A model generated the notes under the pieces. That model saw nothing but the letters and a program-made list of their open reading frames with translations. It was not told where the DNA came from and ran no database searches. A stretch of 64,000 bases of DNA from Tetrahymena thermophila SB210 (taxonomy: Eukaryota > Ciliophora > Oligohymenophorea > Hymenostomatida > Tetrahymenidae), in NCBI RefSeq assembly GCF_000189635.1, contig NW_002476212.1, positions 310,001-374,000 of the forward strand, in the 5' to 3' direction. How positions within the stretch are numbered: position 1 is the first letter of the stretch; every line of letters starts with the position of its first letter. A program made the position numbers and the translations under genes. Positions 1 through 12,344 of the stretch are shown here, in pieces.

Positions 1-2361
1 ATTTAAAAAAATAACATATACTTAATGCAAAAGTAAATAAAAATATAACTGCATGAGCAATTTACAAATAAAGTTTTAATTTACCTTGTTTATCTTTGAT
101 ATTAACATCACTACTACTCAATAAATAACCAGCATTTTTTATAGCTTGGAAAGTATTATGCTAAGCTGCTGAAATAAGTTTTTATTACTTTACTAAGAGT
201 GTATTTTTAAACATTCTTGCCCTCAATTTTTCTAGATCATTTTGTCTTTATTATTCATCTTATTTTGTTTTCTTAAGCTCCGATTTTAAAGATTTTATAT
301 TTTAAGCTAAATTTTATGAGTTTTTTTATCTTTTAGTTTGTTATTATTGTGGAGTTAAATTTAATGAAGCTATTTATTCTTACATAGTCAACAGATTAAA
401 ATTTTTACTTCCATTTTTTACACTTTCAGAACCTTAAGTACTTAAAATTTTTCTTTAAAAATCATCTAGTTGTAGTAGATTTTAGCCTCTCCTGCTTTTG
501 TTTGTTTCTTAAAATATGGAAATATCTGTTTAAACATTTGTTGTCTTATTAAACATTGTAGAAGATCTGCTTAATTATATATTATTTTTTGGTAGTTAAG
601 CAGAACCACTACTTCTTTTATTTTCACCTTTCTCTTTATATTCTCTTAATTTTTCTATAAAGGAACTAAAATCCTATCTTTAAAATGTGTTGCCAACAAT
701 TGATTATGGCGATTAGGCACCTAGAGTAGTTGATACAAAAGTAGTATCTTATAGGTTTTAGCTCCTACTTTTCGAGAGTAAGCCTTTTTTTGCAGATTGC
801 ATTGGAGTACTGTTTTTTGTTCTATAATTTTAATCATCACTATCAACGCTTTGATTATCTCCAATAATGCTATCTTGCAATATCTCCTACTTATTTTTGA
901 ATTTCATATTAATCAAAATTTACCTTTCCCTTGGAGACATAGTATCTTTATGATTTTTTTTAGGTGTTGAAGGTTTTACTTTGTTTGTTTTTTACTCTTT
1001 TTATATTTAAAATAAAATTATTTAACTTTATTAAGCAAAATTGATAGAGAAAGTAATCAATTTAAAATTTATCCCCAGTTTTTGTTTTTTCAAAAAAGTT
1101 TGGATTATAAATAATAAAAATTTTTTGAAAATAAAATCAGGGTTTTGAAAAAAATATTTTAAATTACACTGCTCAAAAGATTGTAACTGCTAAGCGAAAC
1201 TACTTAAATGATTCATAAATGAGCTAGCTGCCATTTTAGTTTTGGTTCTTTTTATTAATTTGCTAATTTTCTATTCATCTAAAATTGCTGCTTTTTTTTT
1301 AGCAATTCTCATCCTATAATTTTTTTATATTATTATAGCTGCATGAGTTCTTATTTCATCTGTTATCCATGGATTTCTTTTAGGTAAGTCAAATTTATAT
1401 TCATTTTTTTAATTTTTTCCCCCATACTCTTCTGCAGCATCTAAAGGACCACTGGAGTAAAATGTCTGAAAGAGATCTTTTTTGTTCTTCATTATCGAAT
1501 TCTTGATAAACATTCTCTGTTTGACCATTTCTAATTGGATTTTTTATTATTATATAAAATAAATTAAAGATAAATTAATTTACTTTCTTTTTATTAGCTT
1601 AATTTTGCAATTTCTTATTAAGAAAGAATTATGCCATCAGTTTTCTAGTACTTTTAGTCATCAATTAAGTTTGAATTTAATATTAGCATTGAGCTTGGAT
1701 GGAAAAGTCTCTATGATTTTTCTATTGTTATTTCTTCTCCATTCTTAAGGCTGTACAAAGTTTTCAATTATTTATTTTTATCTGGGACTTATTTTGAATA
1801 AAATTCTTTGCATTTTTGAGAATGCAAAGTTAGATTTATTGGTAATTCGTTTTCAAATTTATCATTCAAACTTTTGCCAAAATTTTTCAGAAGATTATCT
1901 TATTTGATTACATGCATCTTTATTTCGTTTAATTTATATCCCTCGATTAGCTTTTCTATAATTTTATTTTTCATTAAATTAGAGTGGTAGTGCTCGCTTT
2001 TTTCTTCTTTTACCCTTTTAAGGTAGTCATTATTTTAGATTATTTTACCTGATATGCTTGCTTTTCTTTTCAAGTACTCATTTCTTTTTTCTTTAGCAAT
2101 TTCAATTAGTTTATTATACTTCATTATTATTTCTTCAGCTATGCCTGTCTCAATTTCATCTATTACTTACTCATCTAGGTTATTTATTATGTCTTAGACG
2201 TAGTTTTTATCAATATTTCTGTTAAGTAATTCATTTGTGGTAGCTAAAAATTATAACTCTTTATCTGTAAGTGCTTCTCTGTTTTTAAACTTTTCCATCA
2301 ACTATTCTCTGTACTGAGCAACTCCTTAATCTACTTAAACTTCCTAAATGATAGGTATCAT
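1..2361 (-). CDS. IQ-motif and ankyrin-repeat coiled-coil protein (3' end beyond left edge)
   Basis: Visible exons are complement(1584..2361) and complement(85..1530), joined by a 53-nt GTAA...TTAG intron (1531..1583). A second intron opens at 84 and runs off the edge. With TAA/TAG as Gln the frame is open for about 741 codons from ATG 2361. The first ~240 residues are charged and helical. An IQ motif follows the first intron: a THAAIIIQKNYRMRIAKKK block, the IQxxxR-type calmodulin site. Next comes a Ser/Gln-rich linker and a basic coiled coil. The last residues before the edge (AIKNAGYLLSSSDVNIKDKQG) look like the start of an ankyrin repeat, which the missing exon would complete. The IQ-plus-ankyrin order suggests an IQANK1-like protein, but that name is inference. 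A calmodulin-binding scaffold role is likely from the family only. Confidence 0.68.
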
Positions 2362-3027
2362 GCTCAAATTATACCTATTAAATAAAAAAAATAACTTAAA
2401 TACAATAAAACTAAATAATAAATTTTCTAATACTATATTCAAATAATAATTATTAATTGTGATTTAATAATTTTTTTAATTACTATTATACTAAATTATT
2501 TCATACTATATTTTGAAAAATGATCAACATTTTTAAAAAGTGCAAAATAATCTATATACATAAAGTGTTTTATTTATTTATTCTTAAATGTTTAGTTTTG
2601 TTAATAAACTATTTAAATAGATACATCAAAATTAATTTGAAAAAATACTAAGCTTGATATATTAAAAATTTCAATAAAGTAAAAAATAAAGTAAATAAAT
2701 AAATAGTGTAGATGATATAAAAATGATTTTATAATTTATTTTTATTGACCAAAAGTAATTCCTTAAAAACAAACAATAATGTTCTTTCACTCTTTAAATG
2801 ATTAGTCAATTAAATTTATAAATCAAATTAACCATAATTAAATTCATGGACTATAAAATCTTAAATGATTAAATATTAGAATTGCCTAAAATTACTATCA
2901 ATCACTAACTATTAACTACATTTTTAGAAATGTTGGAAACCAGATATTTTATTTTTTTGTCTTTTATTTTATTTTTGCATATCTCTAAATATAATTTAAT
3001 TTTTTAATATATATTTCATTTTCTGTA
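2362..3027. other. Intergenic, AT-rich
   Basis: Lies between the start of the IQ/ankyrin gene and the TGA of the next minus-strand gene. It holds A/T runs and short ATTTA/TAAAT repeats only. No open frame with conserved content, RNA gene or repeat was seen. It presumably carries the promoter of the IQ/ankyrin gene. Confidence 0.7.
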
Positions 3028-4349
3028 TCAGTGTATCAGTGATTTAAATAATTTTATTTATAATTAATAGTTTTTTTAAAGTTTTTGTGAAAGTTTTTTG
3101 TTATGAAAATACTTTCGATTTTATCCTAAATAATAAATTTTCAATTTTTATAAATTTTGTTAGTGTTTTTAAATATTAAATTGTTTATAAAACTTAAGTT
3201 GCTAATGAGTTTACCAATTGCTTGAGGGAATTTTTTAAGAAAGGTTATTCTTAATCTAAGCTTTTTTAAAATTAAAATGAGCCTCTGTTTCATTGTTCCA
3301 AATCAATGCTTCTTTTAGATCCTTACGGTTTCTAAAACTTTCTTTACTCTCTGCAATACTGGCACTGTTATCAGTTTGTGGAATGTCATCGTGTTTCACT
3401 ATTTTGAGATGAATGCTTTTTTTATTGGATTTTTACCTAATTTTAATGTTTTAGTTTTGCAATTATTTTTATTCTATTAGGTATTCAGTATTTTATGGGT
3501 GATGAATATTCTCAACCAAACATAATTTAATTTTTTTTTCCAAGTTATCATATTTGCTGTTTACTCTAATCCATTCTAAAATATCATTTTTTTTTGTTTA
3601 ATTATCTTTGAGGAACTATTTTATTTATAATTGCTCTTAGATTTCGATAGCTTTTTAATCTGTATTGCTATTATAATCAAAATTTTCAATTTGCTGATTA
3701 ATATTAGAGATGAGAGTGTAGACAATATACTTCTAGCGTTTTTCTATTTCTTAAATTTATTCAAGTTTCCTAAAATCTATTCCAAATTGTTTGCATATTT
3801 CATCATCTTTCAAGAAATCATATTTTTTAGAAGACTTAGCCAGCTTATTTACAAACCAAACAAAATCTTTTACCTAGGAGAATTCACTTACTTTCTTTAT
3901 AAGCTTTTACAACCTATAAATTTAAATATTAAATAAATAAATTTCCATTTAAAAGAAGATCTTTACCCTTATTTTTCATTTAATTATTTTTTATTAGAAG
4001 TAATTTCATTCTATTATTTATTTGAATTAGTACTACTAGTAGGAGTTTATTCTAAAGATTCTTTTTATGATGATTTTTCCATTAGTTATTAAATGAGCTA
4101 AGGCTTTCTTTTCAAGGTATAGGTCTATGAGGACTATGGTGATCTAGATTGCTAAAATTTCAATAAACTTTATTTCTACTTTTCCTATTAAATTTTTTGG
4201 ACTAAAAGCTCTTATTTTGACTAAAACATTTAATCATTTTAAGCTTAAAATTCTTTAAAGCAATTGTCTATCTGCTAGTAAGTCTATAATTATTCTTGAT
4301 CAATAGCCATATTCAAAATAGTTTACTTCCTATTTTGTAGAGCACTCAT
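3028..4349 (-). CDS. Unidentified basic coiled-coil protein, 422 aa
   Basis: Exons complement(3967..4349) and complement(3028..3913) are joined by a 53-nt intron (GTAAAG...TATAG). The frame is kept across the junction (383 + 886 = 1269 nt) and ends at TGA. The protein starts MSALQNRKQTILNMAID and is Gln- and Lys-rich. Residues about 15-75 are predicted coiled coil, followed by a Ser/Gln-rich stretch. A helical C-terminal half contains DFVWFVNKLAKSSKKYDFLKD and many Glu/Lys heptads. No catalytic motif, membrane segment or named domain was recognised. It lies between the IQ/ankyrin and myristoylated-protein genes on the same strand, with separate intergenic spaces and no sign of operon-like packing. 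Most internal Gln codons are TAA or TAG, so a standard-code search would miss it. Function unknown. Confidence 0.65.
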
Positions 4350-5473
4350 TCTGAAATAATAAATTAATAGTTTCTCTTATTTTAGTTATCAATTAATTTT
4401 TAAATAAATTTAATTTAGTAGAATTAACAAATAAATTAAGTTATTCCAATCTACAGAATGCATGAATAATTAATTTTTATTGTGTTTTCTGATTATATTT
4501 TTCTTTTATAATAATTGCTAATTTATTTTAATTAAATCTATAGTATAAAGACAGCCATATGTTTACTAATCTAAAATTTATTTATTTACTTGTTTGTAAA
4601 TTGTGTAAAATATTATTATTATTTTTATTCATTTCAATTATTGGTGATAAAATCAAATAAATTAAATAGATAGATAGAAAGAAAGAATAATGAATGTATT
4701 TCAAAATATACCTTACAAAATATAAATAAATTATTTTAAAACTCAACGAAATAAAATAAATTAATTTTCTAATCTATCAATTTTAATTATTCTTAAATTT
4801 TAAAAAAGTAAAATAATTTTTATGAAAATAAATTAGAAATAATTTATTGTTTTATTTACTTTAAAATAACAAACAAAGCAACAATTTATTTTATGATTAA
4901 TTATAAGATAGAATAATAATTTCATTTGATAGCTTTTTAAGTAAATAAACTCATTTTATAAAAAATAAAAATATTTTAAATGATTCTAAAATATTTTTGA
5001 AATTAAATTTTACTATTATAAAATTGTGCATATTTAATATGATTTAAAATTAAAAAATGTAATTTTTCTAAATATTTTTGATATTTTATTTAAATTTATT
5101 TTTAAAAATATTTATTGATACATTTTAAAATACTTATAAAGACATATAAAAACTCAAAATAAAAATGAAACTCACTCACTAACTAACTTTGTTTTATTTT
5201 TATTTATTTATTGTAAATAAATTTCTTTCTTTCTACTTATTTGAATAGACAGATAATAGGTAGGGTTTTTAATTTAAAATGAGACACTTCATTCACTTTT
5301 TAATAAAGTTAATTTGATTGAATTTTTAATAAGTTGAATTGAAAATAAGGTAAGAGAACAATCAAAGGAAAATTATAACACGATTATAATTACATAGATT
5401 TAATATAAACTTTATAAAATAATTTAATATAGTAGATTTATTAAGTAGAAAATTAATTTTTTGTTTATTTTTT
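4350..5473. other. Intergenic, very AT-rich with short direct repeats
   Basis: About 1.1 kb with no supportable gene. It contains short simple repeats, for example a GATA/GAAA run near 4668-4685, CACT/AACT repeats near 5172-5187 and TTTATTTATT runs near 5200. Nothing resembles a tRNA, snRNA or mobile element. Confidence 0.7.
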
Positions 5474-6406
5474 TCACTTCTTTTCTGATTTAGATTGGAG
5501 TAGCTTCTTAGCTTCCAAAAGCTTATTTATTAAACAAGCTTTCTTTTTCTTTTCTTCTTCTTCTTGCTTTCTCTTCTTTTCAGCTTCTTCTTTCAACTTC
5601 TTGATTTGAGCTGCATCGTATTTATCACCTGGATGACAGTCTTGCATAACATCAGCAAGATGTGTGTGCTTCTTATCAACAGCCTTCTTAGCTACTTCGT
5701 TGGCAGTTGCAAGAATATCAGGTACTTGCTTGACAATATCTTACATATTTTTGACAGCTTCAGTAACTAGTGTTTAGACATTTTTAAGCTTAGAGACTCC
5801 TGAAGCTAAGGTGGCGCTGTTTTTAGCAATATTGGATAAAGCTTTAGCTTTTTCTAAGGTACTGAGTGCGTCTAAGCATGATTTGCAATTCTCAGCCAAA
5901 TTTTTAGATTTTTCAGCAAGGTCAATTAAGTTCTTTAAGAGATCAGGTAATTATTTGACTCCTTCAATGCAAGTTTTGATATAGGTTTGGAGGGCTTTTT
6001 AAAACTTAGCATTTTAATTTTGAGAGCATTCAGGGTGGAAAATATCAGGATTGTTCTTGCAATATGAGCATTCGTTACCAAGGTCAACCTTCAAATAAGG
6101 AGAGCTGGAGTCAGCATTAAGATGACATTTACCAATATCACCTTCGTTGTTAGCAGCAAGAGTCCAGATCCAGACTTTGACAGCATCAATAAGAGTAGGA
6201 GGAGGAGGGCTCTTTAAGTAGTTAGTACTGGCTAAGTCGTGCATTATTTCAGTGGTATCTTCAAAACCAGCTCTTAACATCTCAGCTGTTTCTAAAAGAT
6301 TTTCACATGGACTAAAGAATGCATTAACATCATATGCAAAAGGAATCCAAATCATGTAAGACTTGATTTCTCTGTCTGCTTTATCTCTAGAACCGCCACA
6401 ACCCAT
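5474..6406 (-). CDS. Predicted N-myristoylated/palmitoylated cysteine-containing protein, 310 aa
   Basis: A single-exon frame from ATG 6406 to TGA 5474 (933 nt). The N-terminus MGCGGSR is a textbook dual-acylation signal: Gly2 for N-myristoylation and Cys3 for palmitoylation. This predicts a membrane-tethered cytoplasmic protein. Residues 15-130 form a Trp/Pro-containing globular region with several Cys, including CSYC near residue 113. The middle is an amphipathic helical region rich in Ala, Leu and Lys with a CKSC pair. The tail is a Lys/Glu-rich coiled coil that ends in SKSEKK. Codon use is visibly less AT-rich than in neighbouring genes and there is no intron, both usual signs of high expression in ciliates. 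I recognise no enzyme family. The start is secure because the acylation signal follows it directly. Confidence 0.85.
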
Positions 6407-7907
6407 TTCTATTTAATCTAAGGTAGATATTTATTTTTGCTTTTTTTTTTTAAAGATTATTGTTAGAATTTAATTATTATCTTTTTAAGATTCAATATGC
6501 AGACTAGAGATTTAAAACCAAGAAATTAATATTATAATCAAAAGAAAGCGCTGTGAGATCCAATAAAGTACTAATGTTGCATTTTTATTAAGATTAAGTA
6601 ATTTAAAAAAAATTTTAGTTTCTGTCTATATCTAAAATAATTGCGCACACAAAGCTAAAGACAAAAAACTAATTAGGATTAATAAGATTTAAATATTGAT
6701 TGAGTTAGGCTTTTTATATAATTTATTTGGACTCTTAACAATAAATATATTTAAATATTTAAACTACCCTTTCAAATAAGATTTACGTTATTTCTCACAC
6801 GCAGATCTTTAAAAAACGATATTTGTAAGTCAAAATGCAAAATTTTAACTTTATCTTTGTATTAATGAGAATTATTATTTTCATAGAGTTATTTATCTAT
6901 TTGTCTATAATTACAATTAATTAGATTGAGTAATCTTCAAACAAATAATTTAACTTAAAAATTGAATAGGTATTCAAAACTATTTTATTTTACTTAATTT
7001 TTTTCCCAAAATTATATCTTTTTAACATTATTTTCAAAGCCATTTCTTTTATTTTCATTAGAAAACATTAAATCTAATAAAATTTATTTAAAGGATATGT
7101 AAAAACTTCATATTATGTATTATCAAAAAAGAGTAAATAAAGCTGAAAAAAATTATTTGATCTTGCTAACATCAAAAAATTGATTAAATTGTCTAGGATA
7201 AAGGCTAATTTTTTTAATCGCAAATTCGATCTTTTTCTAAAAACTTAATATGATCTCACAGAAGATTAATAACATTAAATTTCACTTCATTATCAAAGTC
7301 TATTAAAATAACAGAGTTAAGACAGATAAAATATATATTCTCTCTTAAAATTAATCATTTGTTTTTGGCATCTTATAGCTGATTAGAATAATTTGTTCTC
7401 CGAAAATCTAAGCTCATATGCTTAAGATATTTTTAGAAAGATTATTAATTAATATATTTTCTCATTAAGCAACAAAAAAGAGTAATTTAAAATAATAGCA
7501 AAATTTAATAAACTATTTTTTACAAACATTTTTGTTAATTGATTACTTTTTTTTGATAGACAATATTGCTTTTTTGTAAAAATTAGGGTAACAAAGCAAA
7601 AATGAATGTATAATTTTTAGGAAAGATATTGAAATTTAATATAAAAAATTTTTTAAAAAGTTAAGTTTAATTATATAAAGATATAGCAATTTTATTAGGA
7701 ACTAACTAACAAACAGCAAACAAAAGAAATTTGAATGAACACAAAAATTAAAGAAAATTAATTCGATCCTTAGATTTTTAGCTGAAAACGAGTATAAAAA
7801 AATGAAATTTGAAATTTCCATTTATAGCAAATTTGTGAAGCGAGCTGTGAAACAAATCAACATTTATGTTGAATAGGCTTGATGAATAATCTTATTTTAG
7901 TATGTTT
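6407..7907. other. Intergenic, AT-rich
   Basis: About 1.5 kb between the myristoylated protein's start and the CCDC113 stop. I saw no conserved open frame on either strand, no tRNA or snRNA-like element and no long repeat. The short palindrome GAAATTTGAAATTTCC sits near 7804-7819. Confidence 0.65.
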
Positions 7908-10564
7908 TCATTTTTATTAGAATTATTAACTAGATTATAAGATTCTATTTGCTTTTTTATAAGCTAATTCAGCAATCTCTATCTTTCTTTCTAAATTTTA
8001 AATAGCATATAGCAACTATTGCTCTTTACTCTTGTACTGCACATACTTCATGATCTAAATTTCAACAAAAATAAGTTAAAATAGTTCAATAAATTTGAGT
8101 TTTATAGATTTTAAAGATTTTTATGTGAGTATTCATATGAAATTTTAAAAAAATTTATGAGCCAAAATAAAATAAGAAAGTATACACTATAATTTTATTT
8201 ACTATGATCAGATTAGAATTTATCTTTTTAATTATTTGGGAGTCATAAATTAATAAGATTCTAGAAATGCTTGAAATTTAAATAATTAAAAGCAAAATAG
8301 TAATTAAAATTTTAACAACTATTTGATTAATAAACTTTATAACGCATAATAATTAGCCTCAATTTATTTAAATTTCTGAGTTAACTCTAAAAATTATTCT
8401 ATATAGAGATAGAAAGAAATGCTTATAATAAATTTTACCTAAGGTACGTCATCTTAGTTATCTTACACGAAAATTTCTTTCTATTTATCATATATTTTTC
8501 TATCTTTTTCTAGCTTAGAAGTAACCTTTTTCACAGATTTTATCTATGCATCAATTTTTGAAATTTTCTTTTTTCTTTCTGACATTTGGCTTGCATATTC
8601 TTTACCTTTATCCAGCTCTTACTTTAAATTTTATTTCTCATCTTTAAGAGTTTAAGAGATTCTATCTATATTTGAAATATTATTGATAAAAGGTGAAAAG
8701 AAAAAGAAAAAAGACAACATCAGTTTATTAAAATTACAACTTATTTAATTAAAATCCAGTAGATTTTATTATTAGCTAACATATAATATATGTTATAGAT
8801 AATGAAAATTTTTTCGTTTACATAAGCTTGAATGTAATAGTGGGCTGATTATAAGTTTTCATAACTTAAAATCGAGCACTCTTACAATTCAATTATTTAT
8901 GGATATATTAAAGTAAGCTAACGTATTTTTCTATGGAAACATATTGATTAGTGTAAGGTAATTTATAATAAAACTTTCATTAAGCTTTTAAAAAAAATAT
9001 ATATTTCTCTTCTATTTCTAAAAACTTTTTATTTGATGAATTAATATGTTTTATTTTATTAAAAGCTAAGCCTTAAACTTTAAATATTAATATGATATAA
9101 TTAACTATTTTTGATGCTTTTATCAGCTTTTTAAATTAAAATTGAAATTATTTTTTGAAATTAATTCTGTTATTGGTTTATAAAATATTCGTTTTGTTTT
9201 TTATTAAGGACAAACCCTAAGTTAAATAAATGGTGATATTAAATTTATTTTAAAGCTTATCAGAAATAAATTATTTTCAATAACTCAACTTAAAGAGCAT
9301 TTATTTTGTATAAAAAATATAACTGAAGACCTTATCTTTTTTGTATATTTAAAATAAAAAAAATTTTACTTGTTGATATTTTTAAAGCTAGAAGCTTTTT
9401 ATTTTTATCATCGATTTCCTTTACATATTTCTTATTTTCGATTTATAATTAATAAAAATCAATGAATTTCAGGTCATCTCCCATTTCTTCTTTTTTTTAA
9501 ATTTAATTGTTAGTTTTTAAGATTTATCTTTCTAGGTTTGTTCTTTTAGATGAATACTTAGCAATCAAAGCATCCTTTTATCTTTCTTTCTCTTCAAAGA
9601 ATTTTATGATCTTTTCTGCTTCAATCTTACCAGTTCTACTATTTTCACCTCCTAAAAAATGGAAAAATAAGTTACAATTTATTGAATAGGGTTTATAAAG
9701 TAAAATGCTAGCTTAAAAATGATAATGTTATTTATTTTCACTCAAAAATAGATTAATTTGTAAAACTTAAATATTATTTTAAAATCTGAATTATTAAATG
9801 AAATATTTGATGGCTGCTAATGAAATATAAATTTATTTATTTATTTACCAACTAAAATTTCTCTTTAGAAATCAAACGCATCTTTTCTTATTTCAGTGAT
9901 TGCCATGTCTGTTTCTTCAAGAATAGCCTTTCATTTATTTATTTGTTTATGAATTGTGATTTTATAGTTGCTATTAATCATAATATTTTTATTTACTCTT
10001 AACGTTTCAAGAATTTAGTCTGATTTTATACGGCCATCATCAATTTACTTTTTCAAAGCATCTTATTCCTATTATGCTATTTCGAATTTTTCTTCGTTTG
10101 TCAAGAGTAAGCTCTTTTTATCAACATTTTTATCCTTTTTTTTTCCTTTCCCTTTTTTATCTTCCGAAACTTCATCTTCTTTTGCAATTTCCTTCCTGTT
10201 TCTCGCCAAATAAGCTTCAAACAATAAATTTTCTCTACGAATTTATTCCATATCTTTATAAAGCAATTCCTTTCATTAATAACAAAAATTTTAATAAAAA
10301 ATATTTAAACAATATCAAAAATAAAATTATTTTGTTTTCTATGCCTTTTTTCGCTGTAATTTTAAAGCTCAATATATATTTACGACATGATTTGACTTGC
10401 TACTTATTTTTTATTTATTTAATGCAATCAAATCATTACAAATGATGTATCCTAAGATCGATAATTAATTTAATAAACATTTTTACAAGCTTCTATGAAA
10501 GTTCTTCTACTGTGATGAGTTCCTGCTCTTCATCAGTAATTTCAGGATGCTTATCTTAATTCAT
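7908..10564 (-). CDS. CCDC113: CCDC113 (CFAP263) ciliary coiled-coil protein, 361 aa
   Basis: Six exons: complement(10487..10564, 9997..10269, 9849..9927, 9370..9651, 8439..8665, 7908..8054). They sum to 1086 nt and the phase is kept at every junction. The acidic N-terminus is followed by coiled coil. Family signatures are ENLLFEAYLARN (residues ~38-49), AITEIRKDAFDFQREILVG (~125-143), a GKIEAEKIIKFFEEKERQKD block, and a C-terminal block with YVQYKSKEQQLLYAIQNLER and KIEIAEL. These match the order and length of animal CCDC113 (377 aa in human). In Tetrahymena, CCDC113 pairs with CCDC96 on the axoneme near the nexin-dynein regulatory complex and radial spoke 3 and affects ciliary beating (published knowledge). 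The fourth intron is 704 nt, long for this region. The assignment rests on motif recall rather than a database search. Confidence 0.85.
8666..9369 (-). other. Long intron 4 of CCDC113
   Basis: A 704-nt GT...ATAG intron interrupting the coiled coil between KKLLALKIST and RISQTLKDE. It is AT-rich with no conserved frame or RNA-like element seen. It is more than ten times the ~50-nt introns common in this window. Confidence 0.75.
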
Positions 10565-11140
10565 TTTATTATCTTTATCCTATTCGTATTCTATAATGTA
10601 TAATTTATCCTCTAGTTGAGTTGATCAATATTAATTAATACTTTCTTTATCAATCAAATATATGAATTATTCAATACTAACTAACGAAATCAAATAAACA
10701 AATAAGCAAATAATTATCAAATCTGATATCTTAAATTAATTAATTAATTAAACTAAACAACTTTGTATTTTAAATGATAAGTTTCAAGTTTTATTTTTTG
10801 ATTTTTGAAAATTATTAATAACTTTCTAAATATTTTGTACTGGTAAGTTAAATTTACTTTAAAATATTTTAATTGCAAAAGATTAATTTATAAAAATATA
10901 AATCCACAATTTATTTATTAGTTGATTTATATCAATTAGATAAGCAAATTCCCTGATAAAATAAAATTTAAGTGTTAATATCAAACAAAATATTTGATTT
11001 AGCAATCAATTCGTTTTAAAAATATAATACAATAATAAAGAATATGTAATTAATTTTATTTATATATTTGATCTATCTTCTAAAGATTTAATTATTTGTA
11101 GTAGTAAGTCTATCTATCTATATATTTATTTGACAGTTCA
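10565..11140. other. Intergenic between SF-assemblin and CCDC113
   Basis: About 580 nt with no gene seen. It contains TTAATTAATTAATTAA near 10735-10750 and TATC/TATCTATC repeats near 11111-11120. Confidence 0.7.
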
Positions 11141-12344
11141 TCAAAATTGAGAAACAGTAGCAAGCTTAGTTACTAATGAATCGAATGTTGTAAGATATTA
11201 TGTCTCTATATCTTCTCTTTATTTTTAAAATTTATATATAAGTTTAAAATTAAAATATTAAATAAATAAACTACCTTGTTCTTCTTTCATTTTCAATTTC
11301 AGCTTTAACTCTTTAAATGACATCCTTAAGAGTATCGAGAGCAATAGTTGATTATTCTTCGCGAGTTGCCTTTTCCCTTTGAATAATTTCATTTATGGCT
11401 AAAACTTCAGAAGTAATTATCTTCATAATTTCCTAATCTTAAAGCTCTCTTTCCTTTGTTTATGTTATAATTGCTTCTGCAATTTTGGGAATATCATAAT
11501 TGAGATTTGAAGTAATAATATTGACTTCTTAATCTCTTTAATGGACTTCTTCAGCTATTTTATTCTTAACAGATTATGTTGTATCTTCAAAAGCTCTGAT
11601 AATACTATTTTCACCTTCCCTTCTTGTCTATAAGTATTTAAAGCAAAAATTTTATTTTTAAATCAATGTTTGAATGAATGTTTGTTTGTTTGTTTGTGAA
11701 TTCTAATAATAAAATTTTATTTTTTATAATTTAAGATTTACAAGAGATTCCTATTCTATTGCTTCAGAGAATTTTTGTGATATCTAACTGATAGATTTAT
11801 TTTGCTCTTCTTGTAGTTGATTATACTCAATTTTTTCTTTCTCATAAACCTTTTAAGCCTTTTGTAACTAAGTATTTATTTTTAAAAGGCTAATTAATTT
11901 AAAGACATTTATTTTTTTAAATTAAAAATATATTATTATCTTTCATTCCTAAATATTTATTTTTCATATTAAACGAATGAAATAATAACAAATAATCCAT
12001 TTTTAAATTACACTTTCTCTTATACTATTAAGCTTATTATCGAAATCAGAAGTTGATTGAGAGAATCTCTATTCTAACTCTTCTAAATTTTCCAAAGCAT
12101 TTTCGAATTTCAAGTATCTCTCTCTTTCTACTCCAATCTTTTTTATTTCATTTACATTTAGTTATTACTAAATTTAAAATATTGTTTAATATTCATACTT
12201 AAATATTAGCAAGCTTTTAAGCTATTTGATGAACTCTTTCTCTATGAGGAGAGCCTTGAGGAAGATCTTTTTTATTACATAAAACCAATAAATTAATAAT
12301 TCTAATCTAAATTAGAATAAATTACAAGATGCTGAAGAGTACAT
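11141..12344 (-). CDS. SF-assemblin / beta-giardin family protein, about 265 aa
   Basis: Six exons: complement(12326..12344, 12199..12266, 12012..12167, 11742..11867, 11275..11627, 11141..11216), total 798 nt and in phase. The short Ser/Pro head (MYSSASYLPQGSPHRERV) leads into an almost continuous coiled-coil rod. The rod has the family pattern: a VHQIAQKLANI start, RERYLKFENALENLEELEQR, then KAEIENERRTREDIETQYLT and a short hydrophobic tail. SF-assemblins make the striated fibres attached to basal bodies, so a cortical or rootlet role is expected. The intron after ...KLANIQ is only 31 nt as written (12168..12198). A 62-nt version with its acceptor 31 nt downstream (12137..12198) also keeps frame and would drop ten residues. 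Family assignment is strong; exact length is not. Confidence 0.85.
11676..11697. repeat. TTTG microsatellite
   Basis: A short TTTG tandem run of about five copies inside the intron between exons 4 and 5 of the SF-assemblin gene. Confidence 0.8.

Noticed and set aside
3631-3936. Plus-strand frame of 101 codons rich in Phe and Ile
   Set aside because: Antisense to the second exon of the coiled-coil gene 3028..4349, which has a consistent intron and frame.
10074-10445. Plus-strand frame of 123 codons with hydrophobic stretches
   Set aside because: Antisense shadow of CCDC113 exon 2 and its intron.
12270-12330. GTPase-like NLLVLCNKKDLP reading just upstream of the SF-assemblin rod
   Set aside because: It has no other GTPase motif and disappears when a 59-nt GTAATT...AAAAAG intron joins the MYSSAS start to the rod.
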